Source: Pseudomonas viridiflava
Lineage (GTDB): Bacteria; Pseudomonadota; Gammaproteobacteria; Pseudomonadales; Pseudomonadaceae
Length of the DNA: 64,000 nucleotides
Direction of reading: 5' to 3'
Assembly (NCBI RefSeq): GCF_900582625.1
Contig: NZ_UTIQ01000241.1
Span: 248,001-312,000, forward strand
Positions 51,758-60,672 of the stretch are shown here, in pieces; position 1 is the stretch's first letter, and each line of letters starts with the position of its first letter. A program made the position numbers and the translations under genes. The notes under the pieces are model-generated. The model saw only the letters and a list, made by a program, of their open reading frames with translations. It made no database searches and was not told the origin of the DNA.

Positions 51758-52909
51758 ATGACCGTCGTTTCGTCCCCCCTTTCGCCCACGTTGCAATTGG
51801 CTTGCGATCTGATCCGCCGTCCTTCGGTTACCCCGGTGGATGCCGATTGCCAGGCGGTGATGATCGAGCGGCTGCGGGCCCTGGGTTTCGCCATCGAGCC
51901 GATGCGTATCGAAGACGTCGATAACTTCTGGGCTACCCACGGCGGCGAAGGTCCGGTGCTGTGTTTCGCTGGCCACACCGACGTGGTGCCGACTGGCCCA
52001 CTGCAGGCGTGGCAGCACGCGCCGTTCGATGCCAAGGTTGATGAAGACGGCATGCTCTGCGGCCGTGGCGCGGCGGATATGAAAGGCAGTCTGGCGTCGA
52101 TGATCATCGCCGTGGAGCGCTTTGTGGCGGACCACCCTAACCACAAAGGGCGCATCGCCTTTCTGATTACCAGCGACGAAGAAGGCCCGGCGCACCACGG
52201 CACCAAAGCCGTTGTCGAGCGTTTGGCGGCACGTAACGAGCGCCTGGACTGGTGCATTGTTGGCGAACCGTCGAGCACCACCTTGGTGGGCGATGTGGTC
52301 AAGAACGGCCGCCGCGGCTCGCTCGGCGCCAAGCTCACCGTGCGCGGCGTGCAAGGCCATGTGGCCTATCCGCACTTGGCGAAAAACCCGATTCACCTGG
52401 CCGCGCCGGCCCTAAGCGAATTGGCCGCCGAGCATTGGGACGACGGCAATACATTCTTCCCGCCGACCAGCTTCCAGATTTCCAACCTCAACGCCGGCAC
52501 CGGCGCCACCAACGTCATTCCGGGCGAGCTTGAGGCGGTGTTCAATTTCCGTTTCTCCACCGAATCCACGGTTGAGGGATTGCAGCAGCGCGTGGCGGTG
52601 ATTCTCGACAAACACGGCCTGGACTGGCATGTGGAGTGGTCGCTGTCGGGCTTGCCATTCCTTACCGAACCGGGCGACTTGCTCGATGGCGTGGCGGCGG
52701 CGATCAAGTCGGTTACCGGCCGCGACACCAAGCCGTCCACCAGCGGTGGCACGTCCGATGGGCGCTTTATCGCCACCCTTGGCACACAAGTCGTGGAGCT
52801 CGGCCCGGTCAACGCCACCATTCACCAGATCAACGAACGGGTTCTGGCCAGCGATCTCGACACCCTCACCGAGATCTACTACCAAACCCTCGTCAACCTG
52901 CTCGCCTGA
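51758..52909 (+). CDS. dapE: Succinyl-diaminopimelate desuccinylase
   Basis: A 383-residue dinuclear zinc hydrolase of lysine/peptidoglycan precursor synthesis. Metal ligands are seen in FAGHTDVVPTG (H73, D75), GRGAADMKGSLASM, the ITSDEEGPAHHGT loop (Glu-Glu), and the last His in NATIHQINERV. SGGTSDGRFIATLG is also typical. ATG 51758 has GGAG upstream; the frame is open 16 codons earlier. Its TGA shares a base with the rlmA start. Confidence 0.97.
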   Translation: MTVVSSPLSPTLQLACDLIRRPSVTPVDADCQAVMIERLRALGFAIEPMRIEDVDNFWATHGGEGPVLCFAGHTDVVPTGPLQAWQHAPFDAKVDEDGMLCGRGAADMKGSLASMIIAVERFVADHPNHKGRIAFLITSDEEGPAHHGTKAVVERLAARNERLDWCIVGEPSSTTLVGDVVKNGRRGSLGAKLTVRGVQGHVAYPHLAKNPIHLAAPALSELAAEHWDDGNTFFPPTSFQISNLNAGTGATNVIPGELEAVFNFRFSTESTVEGLQQRVAVILDKHGLDWHVEWSLSGLPFLTEPGDLLDGVAAAIKSVTGRDTKPSTSGGTSDGRFIATLGTQVVELGPVNATIHQINERVLASDLDTLTEIYYQTLVNLLA

Positions 52910-53721
52910 TGCTCGCCTGTCCCATTTGCAGCGCGCCGCTGCACGCGGTTGATAACGGTGTCGCCTGCCCGGCCAACCACCGTTTCGACCGTGCGCGCCA
53001 GGGTTACCTGAACCTGTTGCCGGTGCAGCACAAAAACAGTCGCGACCCTGGCGACAATCAGGCCATGGTCGAAGCGCGCCGGCGTTTTCTCGAAGCTGGA
53101 CATTACGCGCCGGTGGCCAAGCGCCTGGCTGAGCTTGTGGCTGAACGCGCCCCCGCGCATTGGCTGGATATCGGCTGCGGCGAAGGCTATTACACCGCGC
53201 AGGTCGCTGATGCCGTGCCGGCTGCCGAGGGCTACGCGCTGGATATTTCCCGCGAGGCGGTGAAGCGCGCGTGCAAACGCAGCCCGCAGTTGACGTGGCT
53301 GGTGGCGAGCATGGCGCGCATTCCCTTGAGCGATGCCAGTTGCCAGGCGCTGATCAGCGTATTCAGCCCGCTGGACTGGCAGGAAGCCAAGCGCGTGCTC
53401 AGCCCCGGCGGCGGCTTGCTGCGCATCGGCCCAACCAACGAGCACCTGATGGAATTGCGCGAAAAGCTCTACGACCAGGTGCGCGACTACAGCGATGAAA
53501 AACACCTGGCCCTGGTGCCCGAAGGCATGCGCCACGCCCACAGCGAAACGCTGCAATTCACCCTGAGCGTGGACAGCGAACAAGCCCGCGCCGACCTGCT
53601 GGCCATGACGCCTCACGGCTGGCGCGCCAGTGCCGAGCGGCGTGAGGCAGTAATCGCCGCGCCCCTGAAGGTGACCGTTTCCATGCGCTACGATTGGTTT
53701 GAGTTAGATCGCCAAGCCTGA
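52909..53721 (+). CDS. rlmA: 23S rRNA (guanine-N1) methyltransferase, RlmA type
   Basis: A 270-residue SAM-dependent methyltransferase acting on G745-type positions of 23S rRNA. The N-terminal zinc finger has C4, C7, C20 and H24 (ACPICSAPL; VACPANHRF). SAM binding is at WLDIGCGEGYYTAQVA. The start overlaps the dapE stop (TGATG), an arrangement also known in P. aeruginosa. Confidence 0.95.
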   Translation: MLACPICSAPLHAVDNGVACPANHRFDRARQGYLNLLPVQHKNSRDPGDNQAMVEARRRFLEAGHYAPVAKRLAELVAERAPAHWLDIGCGEGYYTAQVADAVPAAEGYALDISREAVKRACKRSPQLTWLVASMARIPLSDASCQALISVFSPLDWQEAKRVLSPGGGLLRIGPTNEHLMELREKLYDQVRDYSDEKHLALVPEGMRHAHSETLQFTLSVDSEQARADLLAMTPHGWRASAERREAVIAAPLKVTVSMRYDWFELDRQA

Positions 53722-53751
53722 GCGGCGAATCCTGAATTAGAGAGAACCCCC

Positions 53752-54135
53752 ATGCGCCAACCCGACATCGAAATCTACGTAAAAGACGCCGACCACAACG
53801 CCATCACCGACTGGCTGAGTAAGGCGCTGGGCCCGTGTTCAGCGTGGCGGCAACAAGGGCAGACCTACAAATGCAGCATCACCACCAGCGAAGGGCTGAT
53901 CCCCGTGACCTGGCTGCCCAAAGCCGTGGGCAAGTGGAACAGCCTGTTTCTGGAAAGCGATATCACCCCGTGGGACGACGACCTCGCCTGCGCCCGCGCC
54001 GCCTTCGCTGCGCTGAACGTGGAAGTACGTTGCGCACCGGGTGGTTGGAGTGAGGAGGAAGCCGAAGAACAGGCTGATCGCTGGATTCGCATCAGCGCCG
54101 ATGGGGAAGAAGAGATTACCTGGCATACCAGTTGA
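53752..54135 (+). CDS. Small acidic conserved-type protein, function unknown
   Basis: A 127-residue soluble acidic protein (MRQPDIEIYVKDADHNAITD...), rich in Trp (seven) and Glu/Asp, with an alpha-beta pattern and the block GWSEEEAEEQADRWIRISADG near the end. It has GAGAG upstream. It follows rlmA by 30 bp. A protein of this kind follows rlmA in other pseudomonads as far as I recall; no function is known. Confidence 0.85.
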   Translation: MRQPDIEIYVKDADHNAITDWLSKALGPCSAWRQQGQTYKCSITTSEGLIPVTWLPKAVGKWNSLFLESDITPWDDDLACARAAFAALNVEVRCAPGGWSEEEAEEQADRWIRISADGEEEITWHTS

Positions 54136-54165
54136 GGCGGATTCCCACGACTGTCGTTTGCAGGG

Positions 54166-54228
54166 ATCGCGGCTAAAGCCGCTCCTACAGATGGTGCAGA
54201 ACTTGTGGGAGCGGCTTTAGCCGCGATG
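54166..54228. repeat. Inverted REP pair
   Basis: ATCGCGGCTAAAGCCGCTCC (54166 on) and its inverted copy (tgtgggagcggctttagccg, 54204 on). Confidence 0.92.
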
Positions 54229-54246
54229 CTGTTGACTGTTGAAAGC

Positions 54247-54274
54247 AAAAAGCCCCGCACGAGCGGGGCTTTTT
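54247..54274. terminator. Bidirectional terminator AAAAGCCCCGC-acga-GCGGGGCTTTT
   Basis: Perfect stem with A and T runs between the convergent unknown gene and the cold-shock gene. Confidence 0.96.
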
Positions 54275-54292
54275 GTTGGGTAACCGAGGCAT

Positions 54293-54502
54293 TCAGCCTT
54301 TGGTTACGTCCTCGGCTTGCGGGCCCTTTTGACCATCGATCACAGCAAACTCAACGCGATCGCCTTCATTCAGGGACCGGTGGCCTTCGCCGCGAATGGC
54401 GCGGTAGTGAACAAACACATCGGCGCCACTTTCACGCTGAATGAAGCCATAGCCTTTGGAATCATTGAACCACTTAACGGTTCCTGTCTCGCGTTCAGCC
54501 AT
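54293..54502 (-). CDS. Cold-shock domain protein
   Basis: A 69-residue CSD protein that binds single-stranded RNA/DNA. RNP1 is KGYGFIQ and RNP2 is VFVHYRAI; the start is MAERETGTVKWFND. ATG 54502 has GGAG nine bases upstream; a longer in-frame start would add 13 unrelated residues. The 406-bp gap upstream leaves room for a long leader as in other csp genes. Confidence 0.96.
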   Translation of the reverse strand: MAERETGTVKWFNDSKGYGFIQRESGADVFVHYRAIRGEGHRSLNEGDRVEFAVIDGQKGPQAEDVTKG

Positions 54503-54908
54503 TACTACTTTCTCCAACTCGCATTTTTTATGTCCTCTCAAGGAGGAGTCGACGGATCAGCGGCGGCACGCCTCAAGCGAAGCGGCGCCGGCTGATTGCG
54601 TAAGCACAAAGCCTGCCAAGCAATTCTCGCCGAAGCGCCACACACCCCGTGATAGAGCGCTCCAGAAGCTTTTTAAGTCAGGTACGCACGTACGAAAAAG
54701 AGGTTCAGCTCGGCCTCGTCTGTGGGCATCGGTAACATTTCGGTGCGCGTTCGAAGGGCTTAGCCCCCGCTTGCGGCAAGCGGCGTAACCCCGCCTCTGT
54801 GGCGCCCTCAAACGACGGTGGCTCGCCTGCCAGATGCCTTTTGCCGCCGGCCCCTTCATACGGCAAACTAGCGTCCCCGAGCCGAGGCTCGATTTCGACA
54901 GACTCCGT
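54503..54908. other. 406-bp divergent region between the cold-shock gene and plsB
   Basis: The stretch holds several small inverted repeats: CCGCTTG-cgg-CAAGCGG near 54769-54785 and CGAGCC-ga-GGCTCG near 54881-54894 just before plsB. The side next to the cold-shock gene could be its transcribed leader. I see no protein gene or clear promoter consensus. Confidence 0.5.
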
Positions 54909-57392
54909 ATGACCCGCTCCCCGTTTCGCCGTCTCGTCTTCGGTACCTTGCGCCGCCTCCTGTATCTCTGGGTGCGCTCGGAAACCATCAACCAGTCCGC
55001 CTTTACCCTCAAGCTCGACCGCAGCAAGCCGGTGCTCTATGTGCTGCAACAGCCGTCGCTGAGTGACTTGGCGGTGCTCGACAGAGAGTGCACCAAGGCC
55101 GGCCTGCCGCGCCCCGTGGTGCCGGTGGCCGTTGGCGATCTGATTGAGCCGGCTGCATTCTTCTATCTCAACCCCGAGCCGGGTTGGTTGGGCACGCCGA
55201 GCAAGCCTGGCACCTCGCCGACCTTGGTACGCCTGGTCGGCGCGCTGAATCAGCATGCCGTGGAAGACGCGCAAATCGTGCCGGTGAGCGTGTTTTGGGG
55301 GCAGTCGCCCGACCGCGAAACCAGCCCGTGGAAGCTGCTGTTTGCCGACAGCTGGGCCGTGACCGGGCGCCTTCGCCGCCTGGTGAGCATTCTGATTCTG
55401 GGGCGCAAAACCCGCGTGCAGTTTTCGGCGCCTATTCACCTGCGCGAGATCGTGGCGCAAGACAAAGGCCACGAGCGCACCCTGCGCATGGTGCAGCGCC
55501 TGTTGCGGGTGCACTTCCGTAACCAGCGCGCGGCCGTCATCGGGCCGGACGTGTCGCACCGACGCAATCTGGTGAAAGGCCTGGTGCACGGCCCGTTGGT
55601 GCGCCAAGCCATTGCCGAGGAAGTCGAGCGCGAAAAAATCTCGCCGGCTAAAGCTGAAGCCCTGGCGCTGCGCTACGGCAACGAAATCGCCTCGGACTAC
55701 ACCTACACCGCCATCCGTTTCCTGGAGCTGGTGCTGAGCTGGTTCTGGAACAAGATTTACGACGGCATCAAGGTCAACCACATCGAGGGCGTGCAAGACG
55801 TAGCGCAGGGGCACGAGGTGATTTACGTGCCGTGCCACCGCAGCCATATCGACTACTTGCTGCTCTCTTACCTGCTGTTCCGCAACGGCCTGACACCGCC
55901 GCATATCGCCGCCGGCATCAACCTGAACATGCCGGTCATTGGCGGCCTGCTCCGCCGTGGCGGCGCCTTCTTTATGCGCCGCACCTTCAAAGGCAATCCG
56001 CTGTACACGGCGGTGTTCAACGAATACCTGCACACCTTATTCAGCAAGGGTTTCCCGGTTGAGTACTTCGTTGAAGGCGGCCGCTCCCGCACCGGGCGCA
56101 TGCTGCAACCGAAAACCGGCATGCTGGCGATCACCTTGCGCAGCTTCTTGCGCTCCAACCGCCTGCCGGTGGTATTCGTGCCGGTGTACATCGGTTATGA
56201 GCGCGTGCTCGAAGGCCGCACGTATTTGGGCGAGCTGCGCGGGGCAAGTAAGAAGAAAGAGTCGATCTTCGATATTTTCAAAGTCATCGGCGCGCTCAAG
56301 CAGCGTTTTGGCAGTGTGTGGGTGAACTTCGGCGAGCCAATCAAGCTGGCCGAATTCCTCGATGCCGACCAACCCGGCTGGCGCGAACAGGAACTGGGGC
56401 CGCAATACCGCCCCGAGTGGCTGAGCGACAGCACCCATCGGTTGTCCGAGCGCGTGGCGCAGCACCTCAACGAGGCGGCGGCCGTGAACCCGGTGAACCT
56501 GGTGGCGCTGGCGCTGTTGTCCACCAGCAAGTTGGCCCTCGACGACCGCGCCCTCACCCGCGTGCTCGACCTGTACCTGACGCTGCTGCGCGCCGTGCCG
56601 TATTCGCCGCACACCACGCTTCCCGAGGGCGACGGCCAGGCGCTGATTCAGTACGTGCAAGGCATGAAGCTGCTCGCCGAGCAGAAAGATTCGCTGGGCA
56701 AGATTCTGTATCTGGATGAGCAGAACGCCATCCTGATGACCTACTACCGCAACAACGTGCTGCACATTTTCGCCCTGCCGGCGTTGCTCGCCAGCTTCTT
56801 CCAGAGCAGTGCGCGCATGAGCCGCGAGCAGATTCTGCGCTACACCCGCGCGCTGTATCCGTACTTGCAGTCGGAGCTGTTTATCCGCTGGAGCGTGGAT
56901 GAACTGGAGCCGGTGGTGGATCAATGGCTGGCAGCGTTTGTGGAGCAAGGGCTGCTGAAGTTCGAGAACGATGCCTACGTGCGCCCGGCGCCGAGCTCGC
57001 GCAATTTCGTGTTGCTGACGCTGCTGTCGCGCGCCATCGCGCAAACCTTGCAGCGCTTCTACATGGCCACGGCCCTGCTGCTAAATGCCGGGCAGAACAC
57101 CATCAGCGCGGAAGAGCTGGAAGACCTGTGTACGGTGATGGCGCAGCGCTTGTCGATTCTCCACGGCCTGAATGCGCCGGAGTTTTTCGATAAGAGCCTG
57201 TTCCGCCACTTCATCCAGACGCTGCTCGACCAAGGCGTGCTGCGTCAGGACCAGGCCGGCAAGCTCAGCCACCATCCGCTGCTTAACGAGCTGGCTGAAG
57301 GCGCCGCCAAACGCGTGTTGCCGGCAGAGATTCGGCTGTCCATTCGCCAGGTGGCGATGGATCGCAGCGAAGATTTGGTGGACGGGTTGTAA
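54909..57392 (+). CDS. plsB: Glycerol-3-phosphate O-acyltransferase
   Basis: An 827-residue membrane-associated enzyme that acylates sn-glycerol-3-phosphate at position 1, the first step of phospholipid synthesis. The HX4D motif is H310-RSHI-D315 (PCHRSHIDYLL), followed by RRGGAFFMRRTF, YFVEGGRSRTGR and VFVPVYIGYERV, the four acyltransferase blocks. ATG 54909 fits the family start (MTRSPFRRL); the ribosome site is weak. The C-terminal 300 residues are the usual helical regulatory part. Confidence 0.97.
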   Translation: MTRSPFRRLVFGTLRRLLYLWVRSETINQSAFTLKLDRSKPVLYVLQQPSLSDLAVLDRECTKAGLPRPVVPVAVGDLIEPAAFFYLNPEPGWLGTPSKPGTSPTLVRLVGALNQHAVEDAQIVPVSVFWGQSPDRETSPWKLLFADSWAVTGRLRRLVSILILGRKTRVQFSAPIHLREIVAQDKGHERTLRMVQRLLRVHFRNQRAAVIGPDVSHRRNLVKGLVHGPLVRQAIAEEVEREKISPAKAEALALRYGNEIASDYTYTAIRFLELVLSWFWNKIYDGIKVNHIEGVQDVAQGHEVIYVPCHRSHIDYLLLSYLLFRNGLTPPHIAAGINLNMPVIGGLLRRGGAFFMRRTFKGNPLYTAVFNEYLHTLFSKGFPVEYFVEGGRSRTGRMLQPKTGMLAITLRSFLRSNRLPVVFVPVYIGYERVLEGRTYLGELRGASKKKESIFDIFKVIGALKQRFGSVWVNFGEPIKLAEFLDADQPGWREQELGPQYRPEWLSDSTHRLSERVAQHLNEAAAVNPVNLVALALLSTSKLALDDRALTRVLDLYLTLLRAVPYSPHTTLPEGDGQALIQYVQGMKLLAEQKDSLGKILYLDEQNAILMTYYRNNVLHIFALPALLASFFQSSARMSREQILRYTRALYPYLQSELFIRWSVDELEPVVDQWLAAFVEQGLLKFENDAYVRPAPSSRNFVLLTLLSRAIAQTLQRFYMATALLLNAGQNTISAEELEDLCTVMAQRLSILHGLNAPEFFDKSLFRHFIQTLLDQGVLRQDQAGKLSHHPLLNELAEGAAKRVLPAEIRLSIRQVAMDRSEDLVDGL

Positions 57393-57408
57393 GGGTTTGG
57401 CAGAAATG

Positions 57409-57439
57409 AAAAAGGGAGCGCTGAGCGCTCCCTTTTTTT
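57409..57439 (+). terminator. Rho-independent terminator of plsB
   Basis: AAAAAGGGAGCGC-tga-GCGCTCCCTTTTTTT, 17 bp past the stop. Confidence 0.96.
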
Positions 57440-57459
57440 GCCTGTAGATCACCTTTTAC

Positions 57460-57530
57460 AGGAATCGCGGCTGAAGCCGCTCCTACAGAAATCGCGGTGT
57501 TTGGGGGAGCGGCTTTAGCCGCGATTCCTG
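57460..57530. repeat. Inverted REP pair after plsB
   Basis: GGAATCGCGGCTGAAGCCGC near 57461 and the inverse gggggagcggctttagccgc from 57503, with an extra partial atcgcggtg between them. Confidence 0.9.
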
Positions 57531-57549
57531 CCAACACCACGCTTGGCGA

Positions 57550-57945
57550 TCAACGCGGCAAACGCTGATTGCGGCGCAGGTCGATCATGTCCTGATGTGT
57601 ACAGGTCAGCGGCGATGCGCCGGTCAGGTCGTAGCAGGTCTGGCCGAATTTCATTGGCCAATAAATGATCGCGAACGGTGGCCAGAAAATCGAGCCCACG
57701 CGGAAACGCGCACGCAGTTTGCCTTCTTGCAACACGGCGCCGTTGTCGTCGGTGATTTTGTAGGGAATGCCACCCGCTGCACTCCAGGCGAACGGACGGG
57801 TTTTGATCAACCCTTGGCTGTACTGGGTGTCGCGTTTGTAGATTTCGACTTTGCTGTGCTCAGGCAGCTTGAAATAGGCGGCGGTGGAGCAGCCACTCAC
57901 CAGAGCGGCCAGCGCCAACGCGCCGGCAATACGGGAGAACTTCAT
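57550..57945 (-). CDS. Lipoprotein, function unknown
   Basis: A 131-residue lipoprotein with lipobox LVSGC at Cys19. The mature part is mostly beta (KVEIYKRDTQYSQGLIKTRPFAWS; PYKITDDNGAVLQEGKLRARF) and has a hydrophobic FWPPFAIIYWPMKF segment and two further Cys. I do not recognise the family. The frame is open upstream but ATG 57945 gives a normal lipoprotein signal. Confidence 0.82.
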   Translation of the reverse strand: MKFSRIAGALALAALVSGCSTAAYFKLPEHSKVEIYKRDTQYSQGLIKTRPFAWSAAGGIPYKITDDNGAVLQEGKLRARFRVGSIFWPPFAIIYWPMKFGQTCYDLTGASPLTCTHQDMIDLRRNQRLPR

Positions 57946-58057
57946 TGCGCGGAATGTCCTTATAGTCGCCGCCTGGAACGTTGGCGGGCGCGCATAGTGC
58001 CAACCTGCCACTTGTAATGCCAGCCCTCCCGTCTCCTGGCACTTACGTGCTGCGCGG

Positions 58058-58642
58058 TCAGGCCTTGAACACGCTCGCCAAGTGCTGCTCGTAACGAGCG
58101 ATATCAGCTTCCACGTTCGGACGCTTCATCACATCCACGCTGAGAAAGGTCGGCAAGCCGGTCATGCCGAGGAATTGATTGGCTTTGTGAAACGGGAAGT
58201 ACACCGCGTCCACGCCTTTGCCTTCGAAGAAATCGGTGGGGTCATCGAAGGCTTGCTGGGGCGCGTTCCAGGTTGCAGAAATCATGTACTGCTTACCGTG
58301 CAGCAAGCCGCCGCTGCCGTATTTCTGCGAAGCATCGGAACGGGTGCGGCCGTCGTTGGCGTACAGGCTGCCGTGACCTTCGGTGAACACTTCGTCGATG
58401 TACTTTTTCACCGTCCAAGGCGCGCCCATCCACCAGCCTGGCATCTGATAAATGATCACGTCGGCCCAGAGAAACTTTTGCACTTCTTCCGCTACGTCGT
58501 AGCCGCCATCGATAAAGGTTTCCCGAACGTCAAAACCGGAGCGATCGAGAAAGCTCAGCGCGGCGTCGTGCAGGGTCTGGTTGTAGCGGCCGTCGGAGTG
58601 GGCGAACTGTTTGCCGCCATTAAGCAGAAGGATATTTTTCAC
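58058..58642 (-). CDS. mdaB: NAD(P)H quinone oxidoreductase, MdaB type
   Basis: A 194-residue flavodoxin-fold FAD enzyme that reduces quinones by two electrons and avoids semiquinone radicals. Typical segments are LLLNGGKQFAHSDGRYNQTL, YQMPGWWMGAPWTVKKYIDEVF and SATWNAPQQAF. The start codon is GTG 58642 with GAGG ten bases upstream, since KNILLLNGG begins the family. It is divergent from the YgiN-like monooxygenase gene. Confidence 0.94.
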   Translation of the reverse strand: MKNILLLNGGKQFAHSDGRYNQTLHDAALSFLDRSGFDVRETFIDGGYDVAEEVQKFLWADVIIYQMPGWWMGAPWTVKKYIDEVFTEGHGSLYANDGRTRSDASQKYGSGGLLHGKQYMISATWNAPQQAFDDPTDFFEGKGVDAVYFPFHKANQFLGMTGLPTFLSVDVMKRPNVEADIARYEQHLASVFKA

Positions 58643-58803
58643 GGGGAAAACCTCGGTGAGTGAGTCGATGGCCGGCAGACTACCGGCCTCACGCGAGGAG
58701 AAAAACCGCAGGGGGCGCAAATGATATTTGCTCAAAAAGCACGAATAGCTCGCCGACTGCCCATTTAAAATGCAGCAATCAACCTCACCTTGGAGCGACT
58801 CAC

Positions 58804-59121
58804 ATGAGCGACCAACCCTACGGCTTTATCCTGCACGCTTACACAAAACCGGAAATGTCTGATGCCTTCGAGGCGCTGTTCAGCGCTTATGTCGAGCCCA
58901 GCCGCGCGGAACTGGGCTGCATCGAATACCACATGCTGCGCGACGCCCAGGACCCGACGCTGTTCATCTTTTATGAGATCTGGCAAAGCAAAGCGCACCT
59001 CGACGTGCATTCAGCGCTGCCGCATATGCAGCGTTTCGCTGAGACGCGCATGGACTACCTGACGCGCGATTTCGACATTCGCCCCGTGGTCATGCTCAGC
59101 CCATCGTCTGCCAACCGTTGA
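58804..59121 (+). CDS. Antibiotic biosynthesis monooxygenase domain protein (YgiN-like)
   Basis: A 105-residue ABM-fold protein: YGFILHAYTKPEMSDAFEALF, GCIEYHMLRDAQDPTLFIFYEIW and KAHLDVHSALPHMQRF. In E. coli the quinol monooxygenase YgiN sits beside mdaB, and together they form a quinone redox cycle. Here the two genes are divergent with 161 bp between. TTGGAGCG precedes ATG 58804. Confidence 0.92.
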   Translation: MSDQPYGFILHAYTKPEMSDAFEALFSAYVEPSRAELGCIEYHMLRDAQDPTLFIFYEIWQSKAHLDVHSALPHMQRFAETRMDYLTRDFDIRPVVMLSPSSANR

Positions 59122-59226
59122 GCCCGAAGCGGCAAAAACTCTTGAAACCCTCAGCGCAGGTCGCGTCTAAACCTGTAACCGGGCGACATCCATCGATACG
59201 TCGCTCCGATCTGCGCGAGGACCCGA

Positions 59227-59844
59227 ATGATGAGTACGCACCTGATCAAACTCTTCACCCAGCCGGACCGCGTCTGGACTGAAATCCGCAAGGAAGAGGA
59301 AGAGAAACCCCGTAATTACTGGCCGCATCTTATTTTTCTTGGGCTGATTCCGCCCTTCGCCCTGTTTATAGGCACTACCCGTGTCGGCTGGAGCCTGGCG
59401 GAGAACGAGACCGTTCGCCTCACTGCCGACAGTGCGATAGCCCTGAGCGCCATGATTTATGCCGCCACGCTGATCGGTACGGCATTAATGGGCTTTTTCA
59501 TCCGCTGGATGTCCCGCACATTCGACGCCCGCCCCACCTTGAACCAATGCATCGGCTTCGCGGCGTACACCGCCTCGCCGCTGTTTGTCGCCGGCTTGGC
59601 CGGGCTCTACCCGAGCCGCTGGTTGGCTGTGTTTGTGCTACTGGCCGCCTGCGCTTATTCAACGTTCCTGCTGTACGTTGGCCTGCCCACTTTTATGCGT
59701 AATAACCAGAAGCAAGGCTTTCTGTTCGCCTCCAGCGTGTGGGGCGTTTCGGTGCTGACGCTGACCACGGTGCTGGTGTCGGCGATTCTGTATTGGTACT
59801 TCTACCTGCCGCCCGAATACCTGCGCGGCCCGATGGGCCAGTAA
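59227..59844 (+). CDS. Yip1 family membrane protein
   Basis: A 205-residue protein with a short cytoplasmic start (LIKLFTQPDRVWTEIRKEEE, the bacterial Yip1 start) and five membrane helices from about residue 33 (HLIFLGLIPPFALFIG). Bacterial Yip1 proteins have no settled role. A second ATG directly after the first is also possible as start. Confidence 0.9.
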   Translation: MMSTHLIKLFTQPDRVWTEIRKEEEEKPRNYWPHLIFLGLIPPFALFIGTTRVGWSLAENETVRLTADSAIALSAMIYAATLIGTALMGFFIRWMSRTFDARPTLNQCIGFAAYTASPLFVAGLAGLYPSRWLAVFVLLAACAYSTFLLYVGLPTFMRNNQKQGFLFASSVWGVSVLTLTTVLVSAILYWYFYLPPEYLRGPMGQ

Positions 59845-59926
59845 CCGTCGTCAACACACCGCCCGGGTTTGCCTGGGCGGTGCGCTCAGCTAAGCTCCGG
59901 CCATTCATCACAACAGGAATGCGCCC

Positions 59927-60616
59927 ATGCCTCGCTCCACTGCCACCTTCGCCACCTTGCTCGCCGGCATTGCGCTTTCTGCGCAGGCGTTCGCGTTGTC
60001 CATTAGCGACCTCTCGCAAACCGACGCCAGCAGCGGCCTTAAAGATGCCCTGACCCAAGGTGCACAAATTGCCGTGAAAGAACTCGGCAAGCCGGGCGGC
60101 TTCAGCAACAACGACGAAGTACGCATCGAGTTGCCCGGCAAGCTCGGCAAAGCCGCCAAGGCCATGAAAATGATGGGCATGGGCGCGCAGGTCGACCAAC
60201 TCGAAACCAGCATGAACAAAGCCGCCGAAGCCGCGGTGCCGCAAGCTCAGGCGCTGCTGGTGGATGCTGTGAAAAAAATGACCGTGGCCGATGCCAAAGG
60301 GATTCTGGCCGGCAAGGATGACGCCGGCACCCAATACTTGAACAAAAGCAGCCGCGAGCAGATTCGCGCCAAGTTCTTGCCCATCGTCAAGCAAGCCACT
60401 GACCAGGTTGGCCTGGCTAAGCAGTACAACGCCTTCGCCAGCCAGGCTGCGACCCTTGGCGCTGTGGATGCAAAAAGCGCCAATATCGAAAACTACGTGA
60501 CAGAGAAAGCGCTCGATGGCTTGTTTGAAATGATCGCTAAACAGGAAGCCACCATCCGCGAAAACCCGGCGGCAGCGGCAACCAGCCTGGCCAAGAAAGT
60601 GTTCGGCGCGCTGTAA
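59927..60616 (+). CDS. DUF4197 domain periplasmic protein
   Basis: A 229-residue protein with a signal peptide (about 1-23, QAFA-L) and a DUF4197 domain: SGLKDALTQGAQIAVKELGKPGGF, DEVRIELPGKLGKAAKAM, and the KFLPIVKQATDQVGLAKQYNAF block. It is all-helical and soluble. Function is unknown. It converges on the RND pump gene with a shared terminator. Confidence 0.92.
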   Translation: MPRSTATFATLLAGIALSAQAFALSISDLSQTDASSGLKDALTQGAQIAVKELGKPGGFSNNDEVRIELPGKLGKAAKAMKMMGMGAQVDQLETSMNKAAEAAVPQAQALLVDAVKKMTVADAKGILAGKDDAGTQYLNKSSREQIRAKFLPIVKQATDQVGLAKQYNAFASQAATLGAVDAKSANIENYVTEKALDGLFEMIAKQEATIRENPAAAATSLAKKVFGAL

Positions 60617-60636
60617 GCCACGCCTACGACAGCCAC

Positions 60637-60668
60637 AAAAAAGCCCGGCCAATTGGCCGGGCTTTTTT
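60637..60668. terminator. Bidirectional terminator AAAAGCCCGGCC-aatt-GGCCGGGCTTTT
   Basis: Perfect stem with A and T runs between the DUF4197 gene and the convergent RND pump gene, five bases from the latter's stop. Confidence 0.97.
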
Positions 60669-60672
60669 GTTT

